Assembly: GCA_016490735.1 (NCBI GenBank)
Contig: JAEMWC010000661.1
Span: 216,001 to 280,000, forward strand
Source of the DNA: Pachyseris speciosa
Lineage: Eukaryota; Cnidaria; Anthozoa; Scleractinia; Pachyseridae
DNA: 64,000 bases
Direction of reading: 5' to 3'
Shown here: in pieces, positions 45,243-57,800 of the stretch
How positions within the stretch are numbered: the first letter of the stretch is position 1
Layout: the number at the start of each line of letters is the position of its first letter
Made by a program: the position numbers and the translations under genes
The notes under the pieces: model-generated
The model's database searches: none
What the model saw: only the letters and a program-made list of their open reading frames with translations
Told to the model about the DNA's origin: nothing

Positions 45243-45884
45243 AGTGGTACTATGACGAAAATGGCATCTTTCCTATCTAAGCCATTTTAAAACATACCGG
45301 TAAACAAGTAGTATGTATGAGAAGAAAAATGCCATTTACTGTTTTCAAATATCTCTTTTTGTTCCAGAGTTTTCGGTCAAGTTTTTTAAATATGCAAATT
45401 AGCCAAGTGATGACGTCATACACTCAACCAACTTTAGATCAAATATGATGAAAAAAGATATCAGCCAATTTGTATCAGAAAGGTTTGATTCTCTGCAGTA
45501 AGATTCTACTAAATGTGCTCCACAATATGAGCTTTACAGTTTTGTTACCATGGCAACATACTGGGTTCCAGACATCCCCAATATTAAAGGCTTTTCTGGC
45601 CACCTTTAGCGTTCCATTTTGATATTTACTAATAGTGCGTCACATGCATGATTCAACAAGCATATAAATATGTTGAGCAGCTCGAGTTTGTGGCCTCCTT
45701 TAATGTTTTTTGACCTGAAAATCACTAACATATTGAAATCAAATGGGTGGGGCCTGGAAAAGTAGGTGTGTTTCCTGTAGAACTATTTGCCTACCAAGTT
45801 TCAATGGTCTGTGCTGCAAATTAACAGAGATAGCTCTATTTATATACTTGATATAATATTGGGTTGAGTGTGATGTCATCAGTA

Positions 45885-45925
<41 letters not shown>

Positions 45926-46042
45926 CTCCGGAACTAATGAAGATATTTGCAAACGGTAAATGGCATTTTTATTCTTTCATGGACTTCTATGATACACCTA
46001 AAAATTAATATCAAGGGGTAAAAATTTGATCATAGTAACACT
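45243..46042. mobile_element. TTAA-flanked 800-bp fold-back MITE, AGTG ends
   Basis: TTAA lies at 45239-45242 and 46043-46046. The left end AGTGGTACTATGACGAAAAT and the right end, read inverted, AGTGTTACTATGATCAAAT match closely. The inner arms are also mirrored: ATGCAAATTAG with CATTTGCATAT, TGATGACGTCA with TGATGTCATCA, AAATGGCATTTT-type pairs. No protein encoded. Confidence 0.75.
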
Positions 46043-46046
46043 TTAA

Positions 46047-46445
46047 CTTGACGTTTCGTATGTTTTTACATACATCTTCAGAAGTGACCGTTGGGAATAA
46101 AACTAAATTTTAAATTTAAGATCAGTAACTAATTAACAATAACCTTGACAGAAGCTGAAAATAATTTGCATATTAAAATATGCAAACTAATAAAGATAAA
46201 GCTTTCCGCTGCTCAACATTTTCATTTAGGGTAGGTTTCAGTTCTCTAATTAGTAGAGTCTCCTTTATCTTGCAATGCGTATCTGACCAACCTTTTTTTT
46301 TGCTAATATCTCAAAGTGGTTCCATTTTAAGTTGTGACCAGTTGACGTAACATGGTTTGCGATAGCAGATGCATGACAGCTACTCGCAATCACTTTAAAA
46401 TGTTCAGATTTTTTGTCATGCAATCTGTTAACCTGTTACAAGTTA
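46047..46445 (-). mobile_element. second Penelope-like C-terminal remnant
   Basis: On the minus strand a broken frame reads HDKKSEHFKVI, then SAIANHVTSTGHNLKWNHFE, then after a frameshift in an A run WSDTHCKIKETLLIRELKP and TLNENVEQ. The HxxxTGHxxxW and KIKETLLI..L.P.LN patterns are those found at the end of GIY-YIG-bearing retroelement proteins as I recall them. It directly abuts the TTAA element and is much reduced. Confidence 0.6.
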
Positions 46446-48861
46446 AGACAATCAAAGAACAATGATTTCTGATTCAGCAATTTTAATTGCTTACAAAGCA
46501 AATTACATTACATCTACCATTGATTTTTTTGATAGTGTATGTAGTGTAAACTGTTACAACAATTATTTGTATCCAACTTAAATCTTTTAATGTCCTCAAT
46601 GTAAATTTATTTTGTGTTGAATGTCTAGGAAAACTCAAAAGCTAACCCAGATAGGCACAAAGTCCTATTCAAATTTTTAAGTCCATAGATATTTTTATGT
46701 GTTTTTATTACAAAGCACTAAGCTGTACCATAACAAAAATCCTGTGATTAAAACTCTAATTGCTGGTCTTGAAGGCATCTCTGAATTGACTGAATATTTG
46801 CTATAAAACTGAAGAACAAGAAGAATGATATACCTACAGAACATATCATATGATCTACAAATGGACTGAAGTGGCTTTTTCTGGTAAAAAAAAATGGGGG
46901 GAAACGGTGATATCAAGAGAAAAACAGTTCATTTATGAAGATCAGTGCAGGAAAAGGAAGGTTGGAAGTTCAGTCTCCCTGTTAATGCCAGCCCCCCCCC
47001 CCCCCCCCCCCACCCACCCACTCCAGCCCACACCCCTCTCAAGATGATCTCCAGTCTTCAGCTTTCTACATAATAACATCCTACCAACTAAATATCAACT
47101 AGCAAGTCAAAACCAATGAGTTTTCTCACTTTGAAACCAGTATAAAGTAAGGTTTTATACTAACACAACAATAACATATCCTCTCCAAACATAGGTTCTA
47201 AAATGCTTATGGACAACAACATAACCAACTTCTGCCCATAACTTGTTTGACAATAGTTCTCTAAACATAACTCTAAACACAGTTAAATAACAACAGGGTA
47301 CCCAACCCAAAACCCAACATATTAGTCAAGTACAGTAGACTCCCACTGCATCAAACACACATCAAGGAAAGCAAATTAAAACCATTAAAAAAGGCCAAAT
47401 GTATTATAGTAAATTACTATAAAAAGCAAAATGTTTCTATTCAAATTGACATGAGGTTAAGATAGTGGCAGTCTACAGATGAACATTAACAGCTCATGTT
47501 TGCAGTAAACAGTTGACACTTAAATTCAGCAGCATAAAATAAATTATTAATAACAATTACTATAATAATATTATAAAGCACCTTAGAAATATTTCCTCTG
47601 GCTTCCTCCATATATAATATGGATAAATTTAAATAAAATAAGTCTAATTAATTTTTGCATTTAAATACAAATATATATAATAATTTATATTAAATATAAA
47701 TGGTTTAGTCTCAAACTCTAATACCAAGTTTACTATAAAATTAATATAAGCTTTTCAAATGAAGATTACATACTAACTGATAAATATTTTAAATGTAAAA
47801 TAACCTCTGACCAGGAATGTTCCAAGATAACTAATTTATAAATCAACTGATAGAGAACTAAGACATAGTCAAATACATATTAAACTGGAAAGTAACATGA
47901 TGTAGTTGAATGCAACTATTTACAAGTTCAATTGGTTCTCATGTTAAAACTATGATTGTGAAGTTAACACTTTTTAAAAAGTTCACTGTTTGGCTGCAAA
48001 TTACCTACTCTCATGACACTGCAGAATAATGCAATGTAAAACAAAGGTATTCCAGGAGCTGAGCTGATCAGCACATAAGAAAAGTACTTTACTTTTTCAA
48101 AACTTGGTGTTCCTTTTTGCTGGTCCTTGCCAACTGATAAATCCTTTGCAAATTGACTTAAAATGCAACTAATTTTATTCACACGCTGCTGGTTGTATTT
48201 GCTGAGAAATGTCAGTGAGAGAATTTTAACTGCATGGTAAATCAGTGATTGGAAGCATTGAATCATCAAATAACGAGATCTAAAAGATAGTCTGATTCAC
48301 TTTCTACAAAAGAGGTAATAAAAGGACAGCTTACATGCAATGAAAAATGCGCCGTACGTGTAATACACACAAAGTAGGACATGCAGCCATGCCACTCCAC
48401 ATGGGCATAACTACAGAATTAACACTTGACACAATTTCACTAACATGAAATTGGGATAAAATACATGTCAATATTATATGAACCATTCACTTTGCATCTT
48501 CAAATGTGCCAAACAAGGCCAAGATGCAACTTGATAAAAATTATCAGTATACTTATAAAACGCCCTGATGAAAATGCATGCACCATGCTTCAAAAAGGAT
48601 ATTAAGTATCTCTGGCCAAATTTTAAAAGAAAATTGTCTATACATAATTATTATAACAAATTACATCCACCCAGTTTTCCCCCCGTATACTCACTTGAAC
48701 AGTGTAAATTATATGAATTTCTCACAATCTACTGTAGAATCCAAGCATCAAGCTTTTGTGCTCAACTGTACTTCAACCACAGTGCATTCCTTCATAAAGT
48801 GGTTCATAATCAGCTCGAATCCTGGTGGCAATGTTGGCGCAATCTTGTTTTTATTTACTCT
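46446..48861. other. intergenic or 3' flank, no gene recognised
   Basis: AT-rich, with a C run at about 46991-47010. Probably includes the 3' UTR of the Ig/FN3 gene on the minus strand, whose stop codon is at 48862. A 101-codon minus-strand frame (47964-48269) shows no family resemblance. Confidence 0.4.
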
Positions 48862-51800
48862 TTAAAAAACCCAGACCATCAATGACACTAACAGCAAGCA
48901 CACCTCCAGGCGGTGCTGTGTGGTGCTGTGAGAATAAAGACCTTCATCTGGACCATCTTCTGGGAAAATAATCACGGCACTCAGATCAGAAGATAAGCAA
49001 AACTTTAGTTAGTAAACCAGCCAAATGAGATAAACTGAAACTGTATGAAGTGTAGAGAAACCACTTCCAGCAAGTTGATCAAATTACCAACTACAAAAGC
49101 TGGGCTGTTGCCAGACGAAAATTGTCACCAAGGCAATGGTTACAAAAAAACACCTCTTTAATATTCACTTATTAGTTTTCAATGTATAGCCTATAAGAGA
49201 AACATCAAAACATGCTTATGCCTCTGTGAAACTACACAAGCTGTTTATTATTGTGTAAGATGCACACACAAGGAAGGAAAAATATTGCATACATTCCAAA
49301 TTTTTACGGAGGCAAGTTCCTCAGTTTGCCTCATACTAACTACAGCCCTGGAAAGTGGGCATGTACTAAAACGAGGAACACTGGAACACCCCGGAACACC
49401 AGAACACCCCGGAACACCGAATTTGACAGTGTTTTTCTGTTTTCCCATTACAGACCACGTAAAAAATAAGATGTAATTTGTTTACCCACGTATAACAAAA
49501 GAGCTTAAAGCTTGTTATAAAGTGTACGTGTATGAGATCAAATTAGAATTGAAGGGCTGAGGGCATAAACTGCCTATGTGTAGTTTTTAGGTGTTTTTTT
49601 TGCATACGTTATTTCTCGAAAACAAAAAAGAAATCGGTGAAAAAAAATACGGGACAATGTTTTTGAATCAAAATGCAGTTCACATGCAAAAATTTGGACA
49701 AATACAAGCGAACTAAAAAAACGGCCGAAAATTACACATAGGCAGTTTATGCCCTCAGCCCTTCAATTTAGAAGTGTTGGTTTTTGTGGAGGGAGGAAAA
49801 CCGGAGAACCCGGAGAAAAACAAACAACAAACTCTACCTTCAGATGACGGCGGGTCCGGGGAGCGAACCCGGGTCACATTGGTGGGAGGCGAGTGCCATT
49901 CCGCCATTCCAGCTCCCCCCATGTGATTATAGTCTTGAGAAATTTTCAAATAGTCGCGAGAAGATTAATTTAATTTAATATTAATTTGTTCAACATCCCC
50001 TTTGGCTTCTTAAAACAGTAAAAAAAGCCTAACAACAGGGGCTTGTAATTGGAAAAAGTTAAATATTTCTTTCAAAGCTACAACTTCCTTCTACGGGAGT
50101 GGAATTTTGCGTGTGAGATGGGGGGGGGGGTTGGTTCCTTTTTGTTTCTTTATTTGTTCCTTTCTCTTTACCTGCTTATTTCTTTATTGACTTATTTTTT
50201 CGTTCTTTCTTTCTGTCTTTCTTTTTACTTCTTTTCTATATTTTTAGCGCCTGCTTCTAGCTCTTTCGTGTTACATGGGTAAACAAATTCCATTTACATT
50301 TTATTTTTTACATGGTCTGTTTTGGGAAAACAAAACAACACCGTCAAATTTGGTGTTCCAGGGTTTTTCAGCTGTTCCGGTGTTCTGGGGTGTTCCAGTG
50401 TTCCGGGGTGTTCTGGTGTTCCGGGGTGTTCCAGGGTGTTCCGGTCTTTCGGTGTTCCGGGGTGTCCCGGTGTTCCGGGGTGTTCCAGTGTTCCTCGTTT
50501 TAGCACATGCCTGGAAAGTGTGTATTTAACCAAAACAAGTACCCATGACATGGCCTGTAACTAGGGAGAGGCCCTGCCAGGGTAAATTCTGGCAAGCGAC
50601 ATGGCCAAAACACTAGCGACAGCACATAAAATGAAATCCCAACAAGAGACATCCTTCCCGGAAAAATTCTGACCATGAGATCAAGGCCGAGAATTAGCAA
50701 GTTAAACACCTACACAGGAAGGCAGGGCCTCTACAGTGTTCCAGCAAAGAGAACTGCAAAAACCATACATATACAGCCTTGATCTCGCTGTTGGAATTTA
50801 GCCAGGAATGATGTCTGGCAAAATTCTGACAGTGAGATCAAGGCTGAGATTAGTGATTGAAATACCGACATGGGAGATTTTAAAATTCAGACAAGCGACA
50901 CGGGAGCCCCCCTGGCAGGGCCTCTTCTATGGTTTTTGCCCTTCTCTTCTCTGGAAAACTGTAGAGGCCCTGCCAGGGAGGGATCAGTGCTGCTTGTCTG
51001 AATTTTAAAATCTCCCATGTCGGTATTCAAATTGCTAATTCTCGGCATTGATCTCTTTGCCGAGAATGATGTCTCTTGTCAGGATTTCATTTTATGTGCT
51101 GTAGCTACTTTTTGGGCCATGTTGCCTGTTGGAATTTACCCTGGCAGGGCCCCATAGAAGGCATATTGCTTCCTTACACAATAAGTGATGTACACCTGTC
51201 CCCACTCCCTCACAACACAAACTTTAACCTTAAAATAAAATACCATTCCATACCATACCAAAAAGGACTTTATTAAATGAAAAAAATGCAACATACCAAA
51301 GTTAATTTCAATCTCATTAGAGGGTGGGCCAGTTCCTGCTTTGTTCTTTGCCCTGACCCTGGCATTGTAAATGTTACCATAGGGAAGGCTCAGATCATGA
51401 CTTAATTCAGGTTTTTCAGTCTCTTTGTTTGTTGACGACTTCCACGGCAGTCCTTTTGGTACATATGACACAAGATAGCTCTCAATCTCACTCCCTCCAT
51501 TGTTCTTAGGTGGGTCCCAATACAGCCTAAGAAATGACCGTGCATCCTGTTCGTTGAACACCCTTTGTGACTTGAGATTTCGAGGTTCTGTTGGAGAACC
51601 TGTAACATAAAAAAGGTATTTCACTGGTACATTTCAAGGTTAGTGCAACATTTTCAAACACTGGATGATTTACATGAAAACTTGGTAATGAACAGATTTC
51701 CATGAAAAAATTGTTCGAAAAAAAATTGCTTGGTAAAGATCTGATTCAAACTTGTTGAAACATAAAATTGCAAAAATTGCCACAAGTACTGTATAACATT

Positions 51801-54800
51801 TTGTTCAAAAATACCACGAAAAGAGGCAATGTATCAATTGACAGAATCACAGTCCAATAATTTCTATAATTTTGCATGCATTTCATAAATGCCTCTTAAA
51901 TTAATATCACAGTAAGTCTAAGCATCAAAACAAAAGACAAGTTTGTTGTTGGTTCTCTTCTCTGCTCCAAGAGGTTTTTCTCCGGGTTCTCCAGTTTTAC
52001 CCCTCTCCACAAAAACCAACATTTCCAAATTCCAATTTCATCTGCTTGTAAAGCACATTTGATCATATACACATGGAAAATGCACTATATAAGTTCTAAA
52101 TTATTATTATTACATTGAACCTGATTTTAATTTCTTGAGGTACTGTCTACATGTATTTCTAACCTTACTAAAAATAACTGCATTTCCTCAAATAAGCAAT
52201 ATAACTTAAAATTTTGGTCAAAGGAGGGCTCATTCGAAGGAGGGAGGTTAATCAAGGGGGGTGCTTATTAAGATGTTCTTTCAACGAACTGTAACTTTCA
52301 TTTGGATAATGCAGATACAAAAACTCTGCAAGCAGATGGAAATAGAAATAACTAAGTGACTTAAAGTGCACCTAACCCCAAAATATTTTTTCGCTTAAAT
52401 AAATCTTTACACCTGTTCGAAACACACTGCGCCTTTTTAAACCAAATATTGTCTTTTTATAGGCTGTAAAAGTTACGAATCATCTGTCCTACGACCGAGC
52501 TAGTAAGGGGCATGGGTCTATTCCTTACATGACGTCACAAACTGCTTTGCATGCATGTTTATAAAGACTTAATGCGATGGAAATCGGTTTGTGACGTCAT
52601 GTAAGGAATAGACCCATGCCCCTTACTAGCTCGGTCGTGGGACAGATGATGGCTAAATTTCGTAACTTTTGCAGCCTATAAAAAGTCAATATTTGGTTTT
52701 AAAAGGCTCAAAATGGCGCAATACGTTTCGTACAGGTGCAAAGATTTATTTAAGCGAAAACAATTTTTTGGGGTTAGGTGCACTTTAACAGAAAATAAAG
52801 TGTTCTCCTACATGTACTCAGATGCCGGAGTAGTTGAAGCTTAAAAGATTATAAATAAAGTAACTGCTGGTTTTCCTTGCATCTCCACCATTTAAGAAAG
52901 TAAAGGGGGAGGGGGGCGCTTATTCAAGAGTGGGTGCTTATTTACTATTTTGACCTAGTGGGTGGGTGATTATTCAGGGGATGGCACCTATTAGTGTGTG
53001 TGCACTTATTCAAGGAAATATGGTATTTTAAAAAAATTTCCACTTCAGCTAGAAAAAAAAGATGCACATTGTATTGTTATCAATAATAATATTATTTTAA
53101 TTATTCACCTACTCAGTTTAGTGATGTTGATGACATGGAATTTAACAGTCATTTTAGTTTCAGCTCTGCACTGCAGTGCTTCAAAGTCCTCATCTTTATA
53201 TGTAGTTAACATCAAGTAGCTTTTGCTCCTTGTGTCATCATGTTTTTCTCTGGCAATAACTCTGTTTGATGGAACATGAGTCCAGGAGAACTTAGCATTT
53301 GCTGCTGGAGGAACTCTTACAGCACAGAGCACTGTTAACTTCCGCCCCTGCCAGGATTCATAAGCTTTGGTGGACTTTTGCTTGTCAATCAAAAGGTCTG
53401 AAAATAATGTAGTGAACAAGGACAAAATATCAGGAGGCTTAACCAGAGACAACATCATGTAATAATAATAATAATAATAATATTTAAATATTTAAGTCCT
53501 GATGTTTTACCAGTGTATAAATAAAGTTAAATATTAAATAAATGAATCATGATTATTGAAGTAAAGGAACAGCAGAGGATAATCCAAAGGATGACTCTAT
53601 TGTAGACTTCAGAACACATTCAGGCTTTTACAAATGTTGTTTTAAATGTTGTTTTAAATTATAAACAGAGCAAGATTTGATCCAATTTATTTTAAGTAAG
53701 CCAGAGTAGTGAAAGACAGAGGTGTCAACCATATCATGTCACATTGTTGTTTGAGTTTTATTGACCAGCAAACAGTCAACAGATGGGTACAACAAAGATA
53801 AAAATCTCTTTTTTGTAATTAACATTTAATGTATTTAATTTTCCCGATTAGTATGTTCAATTTGGCCTTCCCTTTTGAAAACAATGTACTGTAGAACTCC
53901 GCAAGTAGCCACCCCCCGGGTACTTTCAGAAATAGCTGCCCAAGGAACTGAAACTTCTGGGTACCAGCTGCTACTTTCGAGTAGGTAAAGAAAAAGCATA
54001 ACACCACTTTAACTCTCTCTTTCCCATTGATTCTTCTGCACTCTTTTTAAAGGTACTTTTTGGGATATGAAATAAATGACACCAACAGGTGTGGAAGAGG
54101 TCACTGAAAACACTGAGAAGTGTCCAAAATAAAAAATTAAAAAAAAAAACATTTTTCCTTTACCTCGTACATATAGGGTATACCACTAAACTATAGCTTA
54201 AATTGCAGCTCTCAGAGACACAGTATTGATTGTTTTGAGATAATTCACCTTGACCAAAAAAGTACAAAAACAAAAAGTTACAAAAGTTGCAGGGGTGGTA
54301 AATCAAGTCTTATATTGGAGGGGCCATGATTTTATCCCTTCATTGTGTAGATCTTTCAATGACCTTTTGGTTGTGAAAATTTCAGAAAGAATGATTAAAT
54401 ATTGAACATGTAATGGCATCTTGCACCATATGGCACTCTCAAGCATTAAATCTCTGTCAGTACATCCTTTCTCCATGAACACTTACATACCTGAAGGAAA
54501 TCCCAGAGAGTAGTCACTGTGGTGTTTTTGACTGAAATATTACTTTAAGAGGGCCAGTCCTTTTTGGCTGGGGTATTACTTTGCCGAATTACTAGTTAAG
54601 AAAGGTCCAAAAATTAACATACTATCTGGTGGCCATGCTAATCCTCTGCCCTAACCTCCAGCCACCCCATCCCTGACATCTATTGTAAACCAGTAAACAA
54701 ATCCTCCCCTTTGTGGGAATGCATCCCCAGCTTGATTTAGACTTAGGAAACACTATTGGTAAAACACTGTATTTCCTACATTAATTGCTAAAATGAGCAG

Positions 54801-57800
54801 CAAAATGATTTTAAAGTAAAGTTACATGTAGTATGAAGAAACTCCATTCCAATACATTAATTACTTTTCTTATTGCATAGAAAACAAAGACTTTGTTTTG
54901 CTTTCTAGAAAACAGCTTTCTTCAGCAGCTACGGAATCCACAACTTACAATATTCCTGATGAAGCAGCAAGCTTTAAGCCCAAAACCAAGATTTCCCTTT
55001 AGTTTATAACATTAAGCAAAATCTCCTCTGAATGATTTATAAAAGCACTATTTTCTGATTTTAGCATCAAATATAAACTTGTTGTGGTTGAAAGACTTTT
55101 GATTAGCATATTTAATAACTTTCTCTAACACCTAAATATTATTAGTATTTATGAAAATTCAATCCAAACTTGAGGACATGTACCATTTGTAACCAAACTT
55201 CTTTGATCCCGGAGCTAATATTTTCCATCAACATACCTGCCAATTGTCAAGATGTCTCATAAAATATAACAAACTTGCATGGAATAATTTAAAAAATTAC
55301 AAATAGTAAAGATCATTTGCCATAATATTGACAGGAAACTGATTTTGGCTAAATATAGATCAGACTAGCTCTTACAATTATACCAGCAAATTGTTTTTTG
55401 CTCAAAATTCCCTTCTCGGTGCCAAGTTTTCATTTTGTCAACATCACATGACAAAACTACTTTTCAGAGATTATCTTGCAAAGCAAGTGGCCATAAATTT
55501 GTTTGGTCTAAAAATATTGTGAGTTATAAAAGTAAGTCATGGCAACCTGCCCCCCTTCAGAAAATTTTGCATGTTTGACTTTAAAAATAAGGTGACCCAA
55601 GGCATTTTACATGTAACTTCTTTAAAATGGATGATGACCAGCATGCAGAAGAATGCGTATTTCTACACAATAACAAAACCAAAGATTAATGTTTCTGCTT
55701 CAAAGCTGTTGATTCCCAAGAAGCTGACAATACTTTCTAAAGTTCTCAAAAACTGACAGAGTGGGCTGGGAATACTTTTAATCCTAGATGGGGCAGACAG
55801 GTATTTTCTTATATACATATCATGTCTATCATTAAATTGAATGCACCCTTCTCTTGAAGACCAACAGTTAAGCTAACCAGCTGAAAAATTTCCACTTTTA
55901 AACTGAAAAAAAAAATAAATTTAAAAAATTTAAAAAAGCAACACTATCCTAATTTTAATTTGCTTTCTTGCATTTTGTGATGACAGAAATCCTCCCAAAA
56001 GTTGGTTTTAATTTTGGTGCTTACAACCGTTATTGGAGAAATATACACCATAACCAAATTGAATCATAACAGATGCGCTAAATAGGGGGTCTATTAAACA
56101 CCTGTAGATTGGAAAATTATTTTAAAAAGTGAAAATATGTTGGCACGAGGTGTATGCAAATTTCATGTAGCTGACACGAAAATCGCGATAAATTGAACCC
56201 CTGCGGTTAAGAATATATCCTTCGGGCTAAAATAATTGAAGTTTTGATTGACTGTAAGAGTAATGCAACATTTTTCCCTTGAATTTTCGATAGGGGTTTC
56301 GAAGCAAAAAAAAAAAAAAAGAACGAATCAATAAAAGCGTTAATTTCTTGACTGTGAGATATACTTGACAGAAATTTAAAAAGCAAGATGTTATTCGCGA
56401 TCACAAAATTGCTAAATGGAAAATTCTATGTACAGGAAATATTATGCAAACAAAGTAAGCTTACGTTTTCCATGGAAATAATACGTAAATGGCCATTATC
56501 ACACACGAACAGATAAGCAGGTGTAAGGACATACTAGCTGTAAATGTATCGTTTTCATTTTCTATTTAAAGCTATTACAAAAAAACCCTTAAAACGTCCA
56601 TTTGAATGCACGTGAGGGAAAAATTCAGCCTTGAAGCCAACAGCCAGTTATTCGCCTTGCGTTTCGAAGACAGGTGCATTCCATACAGAATCCCATATCA
56701 ACAGAATAAGTTATAGTCGAGTCACGGAAATTCCGAGTCACCATCCAAACAATTTTGAATTTTCGACTTCCCCTCAATTAACGACTCGCTAATAAGAGTT
56801 TGATCACTCTTTATCAGCTCGCGCTTGCAAAGAGACTAAAGCGAATATTCCCAGGCGAAATTGAAAGAACGTTAAATTTCACCGAATAAACGAAACGACT
56901 TGTTTATAGGTTTTCGTGACGTATTGTTGAAAAGTTTCGCTAATTATCAGACGGCCATTTTATTAAGGAAAAAATTAAAGGCGACATCGTCTTTCCCTTC
57001 TTTCACTCCAGAAATTAGCAAATGGAGAGGTGAAGAGCTATAACTGACCATATTGTTTTAGATGTCTCATCGCCGAGACATTATGCATCAGTGTAAGTTA
57101 AATATAAGCTTAACTTAACATCATTGTCGTACCTGCCTTGAAACCCAAATTCGATTTTCTAACAAAGGAACCAAATACGCCATCTAAAGCACTTTTCAAG
57201 CAGCTATTTTACATCAATATACAATTACACTACTGCATAGCGTTACGTTTTACATCGTTTTGTGGTCTTTTATAGATCTCGATAACAGGCCGATCAAGGC
57301 AAAATTCAAATTCCCGCGCACACGCTATAAACACGTTACACTCAGAACTTACCAACTGCAGTCAGTTTTACTGTGTCCGTCACACTTCCCTTTGATTTCG
57401 TCATTAGAAGACAAAAGAAAGTTCTGGAGTCATTCATTTCAACCGGTTTGATCCTAAAGCTTGCTCGCCGGTCGGGGACCACCTCAACTCTGTCACGTAT
57501 CCATTCGATAGATTTCGCCTGGTTATTGATCTTCAACGTCAACGATCCATCTTTTTCTTTTTTCTTAACATAAATGGCGACTTCTTGGGGAGTTTCGCTA
57601 TCCGGAACGGGAACCAGAACTCCAAAGCGAACCTCTGAGACATCTTGTGAGTCGACATAGTCCCAATCGAATTGCACACTGTCTCCTACGAAGACTTCCT
57701 TATCCTTCGGAGTCGTCGTGAAGTTCGTACCAGCGCCGCTTACCCCCAATACTTTTGTATCAAAAACAAACGAATAAAATTTATACAGAGTTACATTAAG

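Noticed and set aside
47964..48269. 101-codon minus-strand frame as an extra exon of the Ig/FN3 gene
   Set aside because: No domain resemblance, and the exon at 48862-48959 already gives a phase-correct stop.
49346..50520. LTR retrotransposon with paired ends
   Set aside because: The two similar ends are inverted, not direct, and nothing between them resembles gag or pol.
50275..50551. Frames rich in Gly-Val-Pro repeats on both strands
   Set aside because: Products of the GTGTTCC minisatellite.
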